Source: Talinum fruticosum (taxonomy: Eukaryota > Streptophyta > Magnoliopsida > Caryophyllales > Talinaceae). From it: a stretch of DNA of 64,000 bases. The stretch lies in contig JAITYX010000054.1 in assembly GCA_021018815.1 (NCBI GenBank), forward strand, positions 1,054,001 through 1,118,000. Reading direction: 5' to 3'. Both the position numbers and the translations under genes were made by a program. Below are positions 45,734 to 57,250 of this stretch, piece by piece (position 1 is the first letter of the stretch; the number at the start of each line of letters is the position of its first letter). The notes below the pieces were generated by a model. It was not told where the DNA came from. It was given only the letters and a program-made list of their open reading frames with translations, and ran no database searches.

Positions 45734-48700
45734 ATGGAAATAAGTGTTATGCAAAAGAGAAGGTTCTCGTTTTTGGTTGCATTAATGTTTTGGTATGTCA
45801 ACGAGGCCTGGTCATGTACTGCAAAGGACACTTCAGAAGTACAAGTGCCTTGCTTCTTTATATTTGGCGACTCGCTAGTCGACAATGGTAACAACAATGA
45901 TATCCTTACTTTGGCTAGAGCCAATTACCAGCCATACGGGGTTGATTTCCCTCAAGGGCCAACTGGCCGATTTACAAATGGTCGAACTGTTGTTGATGTA
46001 TTGGGTAAGTATATCCATTCCACGTCCAAAAACTGTTTTCTAAGTCTAGTTATCTTTTTGAAAAGAAGGTAGAAATGGATAAGAAATATAAGTTAATTAG
46101 CCCTCTTAATCCTATTTTAGACAAAATTGCTTCAAAAAGGGGAGCCACAGACATATCAATTATTTAATTCCACTTAGCTTCTCTTAATCTTTTTTAGTGT
46201 TTCTAATATTAAAAAAGTGGTTCTCTTAGAATCGGTTTTTTACTAGCATAAATACTTGCAATCAGAAGATTGATTATATCTAAATTTTTCGAGACCCGTA
46301 AAAATGACACCTACAATAAAATTTGTTATTGTTGTAATAAATGAAAAACAACAGAAATTAACGGATCATCGTCCTTCCTCCATTCCATTTACTTGTCCAA
46401 TATATCTACTAATTAAAAGAAAGGTGAAAATAAATATTCATGCATGACTTTTAAAGGACGGACTATTATCAAAAGTCTCAGATATCCATGCATGGTTCTG
46501 CTCTCCAAATTTTTACAAAAAGAATTATTCACAAATCACTTGATAATTATATGATGAAAAATTATATTAAGTTTATTTTGTTGCATGTTTTCTCATATTT
46601 GAACTGGCCATTGCTAATTCTTGTATATGTGAGATTATGCAGCTCAGCTCCTGGGATTTTCAGACTATATTCCACCCTATTCAGATGCATCACGAAGATC
46701 ACTGATCACAGGAGTGAATTTCGCTTCCGGAGCTGCTGGAATTCGAGATGAGACCGGCAACAATCTGGTATAGAACTTCTCTAGAGCATATTTAGATTAA
46801 TTATTATTAGAAAGAGAAAAATAAATTTTAAAGAGTAAGTCCTATATAATACGGTTTTATATAAGAGTATTTACATATGTGATAAATCTTAATAATAATT
46901 GAGGCGACTAATAATTTATTTTGGAGTGATTAGTCACTACTAGATGTATTATTGGTCAACCCCTTAGTAAAAAATTTAGTTCTAAAACAAACTATTAATC
47001 CCATCAATACTATTGTAAAGTCCCTCCTATAGGTGCCCACGTCACAATAATTCTTATATAGATTATCACACCCAAAAATCATGAAAGTTCAGTTTGTATT
47101 CTTCCATTTTTGTTTCAATTAATTAGTCCCTAGATTTTGTCATTTCTAAAAGAGGTATTCGGACTTGCGTCTAAAAAATTTTGAATTAATTCTATTTTTT
47201 AAAAAAGATTAATAATCATCATTAGCTTCCTAAAAAGGAGAATTTAAGTACAGATTACAGGCTTAGCAGTAGTTTAAATTTTTTAAATTTTATTTAATTA
47301 ATTCTATTTAATCCTCCCTTTTAAAATTGTTTACCTGTTTTATCTGTAGAAGAAACAACCTAAAATCCGAAATTGCACCCTTAGATGACATATCGCTTCA
47401 GTAGTTCTAAAGGGAAAAATTATTTGAGGTTAAAAATTTAATTAGAAATTTATTAAGGGTGTGTCTCATACATAGGGATGGCAGTGGGTCCTGGACCCAA
47501 CTAAGACCCGACCCATTTAATCGGGTCCGGGTCTAACTGTCCCGAGTTCGGGTTTCAAAAATAAGACCGAAACCTGACCCGAGACCCGTTTAAAACTCGA
47601 ATATTAATTTTATTTTTAAAAAAAAATTCTAATTCGTGCAAATTTGGACTCGGTGCAATTTGGAAACCTTTCCCACAATTTGTTGTTAAGCTTTGATGGA
47701 CTTTGAACTTTGTGGTGTCAAACTTTGATGAACTTTGTGTTTAATATATTGGTGAATTTGGTTTGTATGAACTAAATATTTGGTTTGTACAATAGATTAG
47801 TTGATAGATAGGTTAGTATCATGCTAAAGAGGTTATATGTAACAAAATTGCTTATAAATTTACAATAATATTAAAACAGGGCACAAAATACTAATTTTTA
47901 AACTCATGATAAAAATATACTAAACTCGTTTAAGACCCATGGACCCGCTGGGTCCGGGTTCGGGTCCAAATTTTACAGACCCCCGGGTCCGGGTCGGGTT
48001 TGGGTCCAAGTCTAAAAATTTTAATGCATTTTGGTCCAGTCAGACCCGACCCATTGCCATCTCTACTCATACATGGTTTTCAAAACTGAAATTACTTCTT
48101 TATCCTATACCCTTTTAATTAGAAATTATGTTGTTTACAAAATGCAAACAATAAGAGATCCAGAGTACTTTTTGCCATTATAGATTTCACTTTTCTAAAC
48201 CAACAAAGTATTGGTTAAGTTGGTAAGTGTCTTACGTTAGTGAGGAGAATGCAAGTTCAAATTTTCAAAAGTATAATTGTGGGAAGACTTTTACCTTAAA
48301 TATTCATACTCCAAAATAAATTACACCCTTAATAAAAATAAAAAAACAAAATCACTGTCCTTTGTGGATTATAGATTTCACTTTTGAGTGTTCAAACTAC
48401 TACAGAAGTGTAGAAGAATATGTAAAACAGGATCCTCATAATTAAAAGTTTTGTACATTATCTTTTGTCAGTATATAAATTGGTAAAATTATTACTTAAA
48501 ATCTCAACTATTAGAGAAGAGGATCGGTATGCATGTAAAGCTCTTGTCGATCTTCTAGATGATATCTTGAGAATAATTTATTACATGAAGTTATTTATAT
48601 ACGTTTGGAATAATGCAGGGGCTCACATTCCTATGAATCAACAATTGAGCAACTTTCAGAGTGTTTTACCGGAAATTAGGAGATATTTCAGGGGAGACGC

Positions 48701-50691
48701 CAGTGCAGTTCAGAATCACCTAAGCAAGTGCATATTTTACTCTGGAATGGGAAGCAATGACTACCTCAACAATTACTTCATGACCAATTACTACACCACT
48801 TCCTCCCAATTCACCCCAACAGCCTATGCTAATGCTCTTCTTCAAGACTATTCCCGCCAACTCGCTGTTTGTTTCTGTTGATCTCTCATCTCATTTTCTA
48901 TTGCATTTTATACTTTTTTATTCTATGATCAAATAGCTAGGTCAAGTTTGAGTTTGGATTAGTTATGTCTGCGTATAATGGATTTCACTGGTATAGGGGA
49001 AGTGACTTGAATGAGTTTTTGATTGAAATAAAGAGTCAAAATTACTCACAGACGTATGGATTGAACGCAACAATATTAGTTGGAAAAATTTTGAAAAAAT
49101 TACATTGTTTTATATTAGCTTTGATAGAACTTGTGTTAGTTGAAAGAAAAAATGTACCTTGCATAAAAGTTTAGTGTGTAATCCATACACACAACAGGGA
49201 AGACAAATCATATAATTTATCATATACACAACAGTTTTGTTAGGTATAATACTAATACTTTCAAAAGCAGTTTGCACTAGCGCAAGGTTGTTGAAAATCG
49301 AAGACTGATTAAATCCTGAAGTGAATTTTGCTTGTAATCTATCATAGCAATCATTTGATAGTGGGTGGGAGTATTGTTAGGAGTGACCACACACGAATCA
49401 AAGTCGACATACATGACCATTCTATGCCTTTAGACATTATATCATCTTATCTCATAGAAAATTGAATAGCTCTCTTTTGAACTGGTGTAGGTGCTCTATC
49501 AACTTGGAGCTCGGAAGGTGATCGTAGCTGGAGTGGGACAGATAGGGTGCATACCTTATGAGCTAGCAAGATATAATGGCACAGGCCAAAGCCAGTGCAA
49601 TGAGGAGAAGAACAACTCCATCAACCTCTTCAACTCAGGCCTGCGTCAACTGGTTGATGTCTTTAACAATAATGGTCAGTTTCCTGGGGCTAAGTTTGTC
49701 TTCTTAGACTCCTACCAGGGCAGCAGAGATTTGTATTCCAATCCACGATCTTATGGTACATACTCGACTTGTTGATATCTTGTTTGGCCATTTTCTCGCA
49801 CTTAAGTTACCTTTCACAATTCACCACTTTCAATTGGTAAAATCTTTAGGGCTCACTATTACAAAATAATTTGGATTACAATTGCGTCTAGATCAATCCA
49901 TATATACACCTCTTTCACTTGCAGAAGTTGTAAATTATAATAATCACACATAGATAGTTTTTTTTTTGGCTGAATACACATATATAGTGTTTGATAATTT
50001 AATAAATATCTCATATTTTATATATGGGAGTTCCTACATACAAGCTATTTGAGATTACCAATATAATAATTGGATGGTGGATTAATTAGGAAAAGGTAAT
50101 ATGTAAAAGACTAAACCGTCACTCAATTAAAAAAATAATATGTTTATCAGTTTATATAAGGCATATACTTGTAAATTTGTTATTTGGTTTCCTTTTTTCA
50201 CGTGAAGCTATTTGACTTCCTAGTCTAATTTTCACGTACAGAGCAATGAATTGATAATTTCAGTTTTTTTAAAAAACTGTGGGTTCATAATTGTAATGGA
50301 CATTCTAAAGCCCCAAAATTAAACTCCCATTCCTCTTCTATATACTCACACCAAATAATTCATACGTAGGAAAGATAAATCTGAGATTCTAGAGTAGCTA
50401 TTGTGTCCAATATAGTTCTACGGACAATCATTGAACGAAATAGTTTGACGATGCCATTAAATTTCAGGGTTTTCTGTGGTAGACAAGGCATGTTGTGGAG
50501 TAGGGAAGAACAATGGGCAAATTACTTGCCTTCCATTTCAAGAACCTTGTCAAAATCGAAGCAAGCACTTATTTTGGGATGCCTTTCACCCGACTGAGAT
50601 TGCAAATGTGTTGCTCGCCAAGAAAGCATACACCACAAAGAGCAAATCATATGCTTACCCTATCAACATTCAACAGTTGGCTAGGCTCTAA
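45734..50691 (+). CDS. GDSL esterase/lipase gene 2, five exons, possible 1-nt frameshift at exon 2/3 junction
   Basis: Predicted secreted SGNH-family hydrolase acting on acyl esters. Exons: 45,734-46,004, 46,643-46,767, 48,619-48,866, 49,491-49,755 and 50,468-50,691 (stop TAA). Residues 1-28 form a basic start plus hydrophobic signal-peptide-like core (RRFSFLVALMFWY). Block I FIFGDSLVDNGNNN holds the catalytic Ser. Block II lies in GVNFASGAAG, block III in GSNDYLNNY and block V in WDAFHPT with the catalytic Asp and His. The length, about 360 residues, is normal for the family. Junctions 1/2, 3/4 and 4/5 keep frame. At 2/3, the donor after CTG (46,767) leaves phase 0, while the acceptor at 48,618 gives GG|GCT, one base short. 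An upstream AG at 48,589-48,590 would restore frame, adding ten residues. Otherwise it is a recent pseudogene or a base was lost in assembly. Confidence 0.88.
47473..48065. mobile_element. hAT-type MITE, copy B (593 bp), in intron 2 of GDSL gene 2
   Basis: Starts TAGGGATGGCA and ends TGCCATCTCTA. Perfect 8-bp duplications CTCATACA flank it (47,465-47,472 and 48,066-48,073). Subterminal GGGTCCGGGTC motifs and the AT-rich core match copy A at 40,117-40,759 with scattered differences. No ORF, non-autonomous. Confidence 0.93.
48205..48340 (+). mobile_element. tRNA-derived SINE-like element in intron 2 of GDSL gene 2
   Basis: TGGTTAAGTTGG near 48,211 fits the Pol III A-box pattern, and AGTTCAAATTT about 40 bases later resembles a degraded B box. 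A shared tail motif GACTTTTACCTTAAA recurs in the minus-strand fragment at 4,480-4,592. No poly-A tail or TSD was fixed. Confidence 0.45.
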
Positions 50692-51790
50692 ATAAGCTTT
50701 TAGTTCAACAACAACCCTTTATTGTTTATTTGCAATTTGTATCTTTAATGTTCTCATTTCAATTCCTTGTCATGGGATACATGTATTCTCCATTATTATT
50801 GGTCCCCATTCACTATTACATGTTACTCATCATGAATCTTGGTTGAATTATAAATGCATGTGGTATTGAATTTAGTGTATCTCTATGTAGTTAACGAACT
50901 TAAAGAGAAAGTAGATATGTGTTTTTTTTGTTTTAATTTTGTGTAAGCAACTCAATTTATTGGACCGCTATTTTAAGGATATCCAGATGAAAGCTCATCT
51001 CTACCAAGCCAACACACACCTTCCTTACATATATGAAGGAAAATGCTCCAATCAAGAATTAAACCCGGATGGAGAAAGTGACTTATTTATATATGTTTTG
51101 ACCACCAAACCAACATCTTATTGATAGATATATGCATGACTTAAAATGATTCCAAAAACACTATGAGAAACTACAGTTAATGGTATTTAAATTTCTTTTT
51201 AGTTAGGAGAATCAATCTTTGTTTCTTATTCGTCTTTAATTTGTTTTGCTTTGTTTTAAATAAGATAGATTATAACTATTGTTTGAAGCTTAACTAATTT
51301 TTAGTAAGTTCATTAATAGCTTTTAGTGATATCAATTATCAGAAGTAGCCATCAAGGGGCATATGTAGGTTACTGAATCTAACATCACTCTCTTTTACAA
51401 ATTCATTTAATATTTTGAATAGCTCATACCGATGAATGAAAATACTCATGCTTCAATAAGTGTTAAATAAAGTTTTTTTAATTTTAGGAGTAATTCCACT
51501 TAAGCTTGAAGGCCGATGAGGATTGGGATACCAAACTCATAACTCATCCCAACTCCTTTGCATAACTTAGAAAGAAATTATCTCTTCTAAAGTTGCAACT
51601 TTGATGAAGAGGATCAAAGTGTGGAGTGTTTCGCCACTAGCCCAACACTCACCCGGTATAAGTGATAAATAGAGCGTCTCGCACTGATTTAACTGTTTCA
51701 CAAGTAGACACACAACTTATTCACTTTGATCAAGGACATAAAATAAGAGATTTTAATGCTATATAATTCTTTTAACGTTCTTGTGTATAT
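50692..51790. other. 3' flank of GDSL gene 2, no gene
   Basis: The first 200 bases are the likely 3' untranslated and polyadenylation region. From 51,480 to 51,790 the sequence has a slightly higher GC content and looks like dispersed repeat DNA, but no ends were recognised. The 61-codon frame at 50,939-51,124 is unassigned. Confidence 0.45.
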
Positions 51791-52199
51791 CTTTAGTGTA
51801 GTCATCGTTACGCATGGGCACTGATTTGTTGTCCTTTATTGTGGTGGGAATTGATTCGGGTAAAACCCGTTGGACCATCTGATGGCTCATAGAGGAAGCC
51901 CATTTGAATGGCCTAATATTAGAAAGTAGGTGTATGACCAGGAAAGAGGATCTTAGGCCAGAAGCAGCCCAACGTTTTCCACCTTCTCCAAAGCGACATT
52001 TCCAATTAAAAAATTAGGTAACCTAACACAAGCTATAAATAGCAACCTACCCACTTGAGAAAGGTAACGTCATTTTAGCGGCATAAATCCCTAAGCTGAC
52101 AAAATCACTCCTTACTGACTGGATCCATTTCACGTGGGCCTAATTCCCTTCTCGACATGGTGTTCGACTTGATCGTCACGGAGATCTAACCTCGGGAAG
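51791..52199 (+). repeat. Gypsy-type LTR fragment with TATA box
   Basis: Homologous to the inverted segment 6,180-6,640. TATAAATAG at 52,034-52,042 is followed by a region (CTTGAGAAAGGTAAC, GACAAAATCACTCCTTAC, AATTCCCTTCTCG) shared by both copies, consistent with an LTR R/U5 segment. It is cut at 52,200 by the start of another LTR. No internal coding region remains. Confidence 0.6.
52034..52042 (+). promoter_or_regulatory. TATA box in LTR fragment
   Basis: TATAAATAG, placed just before sequence conserved with the other LTR copy, so a plausible LTR promoter. Confidence 0.55.
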
Positions 52200-52465
52200 T
52201 GTAATACCCCACCGCAGCCGAATCAGCATATTATATACCAGGATTCCTTGAAAGGAACCCTTAAGGCTACTTATGACCTCAAATTAGGTCTGCTAGTCAT
52301 CCCTTAAAATGGCGGAAGCGTTTTCTATATTTTCGAAGGTTTTCCGGAAAATTCGATAGAATTTTGTTTTTAATTTGACTAATCCAAGGCTTAGAGCCTT
52401 AGACCTACGAGATACACTAATAAACTCAATAAGTCACATGCCCACAATAATAAACTCAAAGTGTC

Positions 52466-55400
52466 TATAACACCCCAAAACCCACCTTAGGAGCATTACA
52501 TACCGTGGTTCCTTGACAGAACCCCTAAGGCTACTTATGATCTCAACTTGGGGTTAATAACTCTTTCTTAGATTGACGAAGCGTGTTTCTAGGTTTTCAA
52601 AGGTTTTCCTGAAAATTTCGGCAAAGTTTCCTCCGTAATATGGCTAATTCCATAGGCTTAAAGCCTTAACCCCGCACGAAACACATTGATAAACTCAACA
52701 AGCCACACGCTTGGTGCATCCACAACACAAACTCAATGAGCCACATGCTCGGAGTATTCACATAGGGCTTTTATATTCATAGTCAAAACTTAAGTTCACA
52801 TATAACCGATCTTTACAACATTTTTACAAACAAGAAGACAGAAAAACATGTAGTAAGTCCGACATCTCCTATCCGTCCGCTATTTATGAAAGCCAAAAGC
52901 CACTCCCGAGAGTCTTACTTCGTACCTGAAATGTTGGTAAGGTCATGAGCTCCACGAGCCCAATAAATAACCCAAACTCAACCCTCGGTTTCACTTTGCA
53001 CATTAATTCATTAACAAACACATGTAAGTTCACTATTCATTCATGACATGTGATTCGGATCATACATGCTTAAGACATGCAAGTTACTAAACTTACCAAC
53101 TTATCGAGCGGCAAATATGACATCAATTACTCATAAATTCAATCAACACATACTTCATTCTTCTTTCTTTGCAAGTATGTCATAGAATCATTAATCATGT
53201 AAGGCATTCATCATGTAAATCCTATCTTACTTCTTATCGTGTTAATTTCTTATGAAATCGGGATTCGTTCTTCTTTTCATTCTTCTTCTTGAGTTCAATT
53301 ATGCATTTCATAAATCATTGCTTCTTTCTTTCTTGTTCATCATGCATAATCATTTGTTTCTTCATATCATAATTCTAAAGTCTTCTTAGTTTCGAATGGA
53401 AAGAAGATTTATGTTATGCTCTAAAGACCCAATTCTTGGAACTAAAATAATTCGTGGGCTTAGTTCTTGGAGGCAAAATAATTCATGGCCTCGAGGCTTG
53501 CCTAAGACTCGAAGGACGCATACTATCAACAATTCATGGAAGCAAAATAATTCGTTGTTTTGGTTGACAAACACTTCTATGGCCATACCTTCGGAGGGTT
53601 ATCTAATTCGTGGGGTCTTAGATCAATAACACAATCCTTTTTCCCTTCTTTAGTTATTTATATTTCTTATTTTCTCATTGTCTTCTTATTACTTATTGAA
53701 GAGACACACTTAATTCATATAATTCATGCTCAATGACTTCATATGTAACATCTTCATAACTAACAATTCACATAAGCAAGTTCCAATCTCAAACACAATC
53801 AATCCAACTCATATAGGCATGCTTATGTCATTTATAATCGATGTACTTTAAGATAAACACATCATCACATAAACATATCAATTAGGATTTCTAATCAACG
53901 AACTTATCGTTTTCATGATTGCGTAATATTGCGCATAGGTGGTTCATGGTTCTATAGCTTTTCTTCATCATTACATATCTTTTAATCTATCCATATAGCT
54001 TCTTAAATTTCAATTCTTAACTCAATACTCAATTAGTTCCGATTTGGCCCAAAACAACACATTTTCACTCAAAAATCCAGATCTTCCGATCTACTCATCC
54101 AACGCATACCGACATTTACGTAAAATTGGTATAAATTATCATGAAGCTACAAGTAAAATTTTTAGGAATTTTGGGCAACTCATGGAAGCATAATAATTCG
54201 GACAGTGAGGCTTAATTACTGAAAAATCTGCACCTAAATCATGAATTCAATTTTGTGATTTCTCTCACTAATTCTATTCAAGCTACTTTCATCAAATTCT
54301 CAATATACAGCTCAATATTATGCTCAATAATACTCAATCATCATTAAATTCACGAATCGGACATATAATTCGCAACTTGTTTTTCGATTCATGAGTTGCT
54401 AATTTCGTGAATTTAGGCCTCTAACTTCTTCAATTAAACCTATGGTTTCTAATTTCATGAATCAATTCTAAATTTCATCCACCTAATTCATTTTAATTCT
54501 AGAGGACGAATTCAAATTACTCACCTTGGATTCTTAGTGGTTCTAAAAATTTTAGTTTTGGATTGAATTTCGAATTGGGTGATGTGCTTTACTTTCTTCT
54601 TTTCGATTTTTGGTCTCCTCTACTCGACCCTCTTCTTCCTCCTCTCGCTGCCTCAAACCCGGCCTCCGGCTTCCTTTGTTCCGTTCGGTTCCCTCGGGTT
54701 CTCGCTCTCCGCTTCTCACCTTCCTCTCCGGCCCGTCCTTCTTCCTCTCCGCTTTCGCTCCGGCTCTCGTCCCCTTCTCGCTTGTTCCGCTTCCCGATTT
54801 CGATTCCTCTTGTGCTCACTCGCTCTTCGCCTCTCGTTCTCCCGCTCAGGCTCACTCGCTCTTCGCCTCTCGTTCTCCCGCTCGGGCTCTTTCGCTCTTC
54901 GCCTCTCGTTCTCCCGCTGCTTCTCCATTGTTCTAACCGAGCTCTCCTTCCCCTCTTTTGGTTCCTCACCTCTTGGTCTCTCTCTCGCTCTCTTTCCCTT
55001 TGCTCTATTCTACTTCTTTCGTTCCCTTTCTTCTTTGCTTTCGGCCCCTTTTCGGACCCAACTCCCTCTCTCACTCTCTATTTCTACATTCTCTTTCTTC
55101 TTTGCTTTCCTCTCGCTTCTTCGCATTTATTTTTCCTCGGTGTTTTATGTTCCCAGCCTCATTTTCTCTCTCTTCATTTCCTACTTCCACATAAGAGGTT
55201 TTATGATTTAGTGTAATTGGACCCCTTTTCTTCTTAGTTTAATTCACTCGCGACTCCTTCTCTCGAATTCCGACCACCCATCCTTCCCATTTCTCATTTT
55301 CTTTTCCTTTTATTTTAATTTTCTGGTTTGGGCTTTCAAGTGAATTGGGCTCAAAATATATCGCAAGCCCATTTTAGCGATCTCATGCTCGGGTTCCAGT

Positions 55401-55526
55401 CCTCGGGTTTTAATTTCGATTCGAAAAATTCTAATTCAACTTAATTTAATAATTTTGAAATTTTGACTTAACTTTTAATAACTTAATTCATTACTAAGCA
55501 AGCACCTGAAATTTTCGGGTATTACA
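52466..55526 (-). mobile_element. Inner gypsy-type solo LTR (~3.06 kb)
   Basis: Starts TATAACACCCCAAAACCC (a mutated TGTAACACCCC end) and finishes TTTTCGGGTATTACA on the plus strand. The flanks GTGTC (52,461-52,465) and GTTGTC (55,527-55,532) are similar but not an exact TSD. The minus orientation is suggested by the minus-strand start TGTAATACCCGAAAATTTC followed by GCCCAATTCACTTGAAAGCCC, as in Del-type LTRs. The 217-codon Ser/Leu/Pro-rich reading frame at 54,563-55,216 is low-complexity LTR sequence and not a gene. Confidence 0.75.
54815..54919. repeat. 36-bp tandem repeat, three copies, in inner LTR
   Basis: The unit begins CTCACTCGCTCTTCGCCTCT and ends TCCCGCTC plus AGG or GGG; copies at 54,815-54,850, 54,851-54,886 and 54,887-54,919 are nearly identical. 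Being a multiple of three, it keeps all reading frames open and explains the long shadow ORFs on both strands. Confidence 0.9.
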
Positions 55527-56689
55527 GTTGTCACACGCTTGGAGTATACACATTGGTCTTTTATATATACACAGTAAAAATTCGAGTTCAACAAATAATC
55601 GAATATTACAAACTTTAAAATATAAAATTAGTAGCAAGTCCAAGAATTTCCTATCTCGTTAGTCAACTTCTTCCGAAAACAACAAATAATTTTTGAGAGT
55701 CCTTCTCTACTTGAAATTGTTAGTGATGTCATGACCTCCACTGAGCCCGATAGAATAACTCAAATCAACCTCTTCTTTCACTTTGCACATTAGTTCATTA
55801 ACGATCACACGTAAGTTCAATATTCACTAACGACATACAATTTAGGATGTACATGTTCAAGATACGCAAGATATATGAATTTACCGGACTTAGGGACTAA
55901 AATTAAAATATAATACCAATAATTGATGTAATCAACTAAAACGTAATTCATTTGTTCTTTCTATTCATATTCGTCATACATTCATTATCTTTCTTCTATT
56001 CAAGCTTATCATGTAATCGTTCATTAATCTTCTCATGTAATATCATATCGTAATTCTTGATTTAATTCATATTATCAAATGGAAACAGGATTTATGTCTT
56101 GCTCTAGAGACCCAATTGTTTAATTCTTGGAGTCAAAACAATTAATTTATTCAAGTTCTTAGAGGCAAAAAAGAAATTTGTGGCTTCAACTTTGAAGGAC
56201 ACATACTGTCAGGAATTTGTGGAAGCAAAATAATTTCGACTTAAGTTTGACAGATGCTACTATGGCCATAGCTTCATATTTTCTTTAATTTATTGGGTCC
56301 TAGATCAATAACACAATCCTTTTTTCCCTCTTTAGTCATTTATACTTTTTATGTTCTTATTACTTACTTTTACGAATCAAGACATTTAATCCAAATAATC
56401 ACTTGCTCAATTTCATAAATAACCACTTCGCAATCAACAATTCACATAAACATGTTTCAACTCAATTGTAATTAATATAACTCACAACAAGAAACATTTT
56501 AACGTGAAATTTCTATTGAGCAAAATTATCGTCTAATGACCTTATACTATTGCACATAGGTCGTTTATGATTCCACAACTTTCCTTAATCATCACATACC
56601 TCCGAAACTATCAAAATAACTCCTTAAACACCAATTTCTGACCAAATTACACAATTAGTCATACACTACCGGAAAACGGACAATTAGCG

Positions 56690-56920
56690 ACTGAAAATAG
56701 CGACGGACAATTGTGAAATAGCGACGGAATTTCAGAAATAGCGACGGAAATATTCTGTCGCTAAAAGCCGAGTCGCTAAAATTTTAGCGACGGAATTTGC
56801 CGAATCCGTCGTTAATTAGCAACGGACTCGCGACGAAAACTGCTTCCATAGCCGGTGATTTTTCCGTTGCTAATTTATGTCGCCGATCCGTGTTGATCCG
56901 TCGCTGTTCCGTCGCTATCT
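56690..56920. repeat. CACTA B subterminal repeats (AGCGACGGA motif)
   Basis: At least ten copies or near-copies of AGCGACGGA or its complement CCGTCGCTA occur in about 230 bases, in both orientations. Confidence 0.9.
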
Positions 56921-57250
56921 TGGTAGAATTCCAAAATACATTTTTCTAATAATTCGTTACCTTAATACAAAAATTGTGAATGGATATACAAATCCAACAT
57001 TCACATATGTGACATTTACATTTGGCATTTACATATGCCAGCCACAAAGTACTCATCCAAGTTGGATATACAAATTCAACATACATGTTCAAAATCATGA
57101 ACAATCCAAACATATTTAAAACCAATTCACAAGTTCACAAAAACAACCATACAAAAGTTCACAAGAAACCATGAACACATGTTAAAAGTTTGCAAAATGT
57201 TCACAAGAAACCATAAACACAAAAGCTCACAATGAATTGATCTAGGGTCG

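Larger units (their letters stand above)
52200..56663. mobile_element. Outer gypsy-type LTR, interrupted twice and truncated by CACTA B
   Basis: Begins TGTAATACCCCACCGC at 52,200. The first 266 bases parallel the start of the inner LTR (both have a TTCCTTGA...AACCC...AAGGCTACTTATGA segment and TAATAAACTCAA-type words). After the inner LTR ends at 55,526, the outer one resumes with the stretch that follows in the inner copy (CACACGCTTGG, then CACTTTGCACATTAGTTCATTAACG). It continues to CAATTAGTCATA, where CACTA B begins. The remaining part should lie beyond the right edge of the window. Confidence 0.75.

Noticed and set aside
48465..48618. Extended frame upstream of GDSL exon 3 starting at 48,465
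   Set aside because: It is intron sequence; a good acceptor lies at 48,617-48,618 and the upstream part has no similarity to GDSL proteins.
48965..49174. 69-codon frame between exons 3 and 4 of GDSL gene 2
   Set aside because: It lies in an intron with clear donor and acceptor sites around it and has no recognised motif.
54563..55216. 217- and 210-codon Ser/Leu/Pro-rich frames
   Set aside because: A low-complexity CT-rich LTR segment with a 36-bp tandem repeat (a multiple of three) keeps several frames open at once; not a gene.
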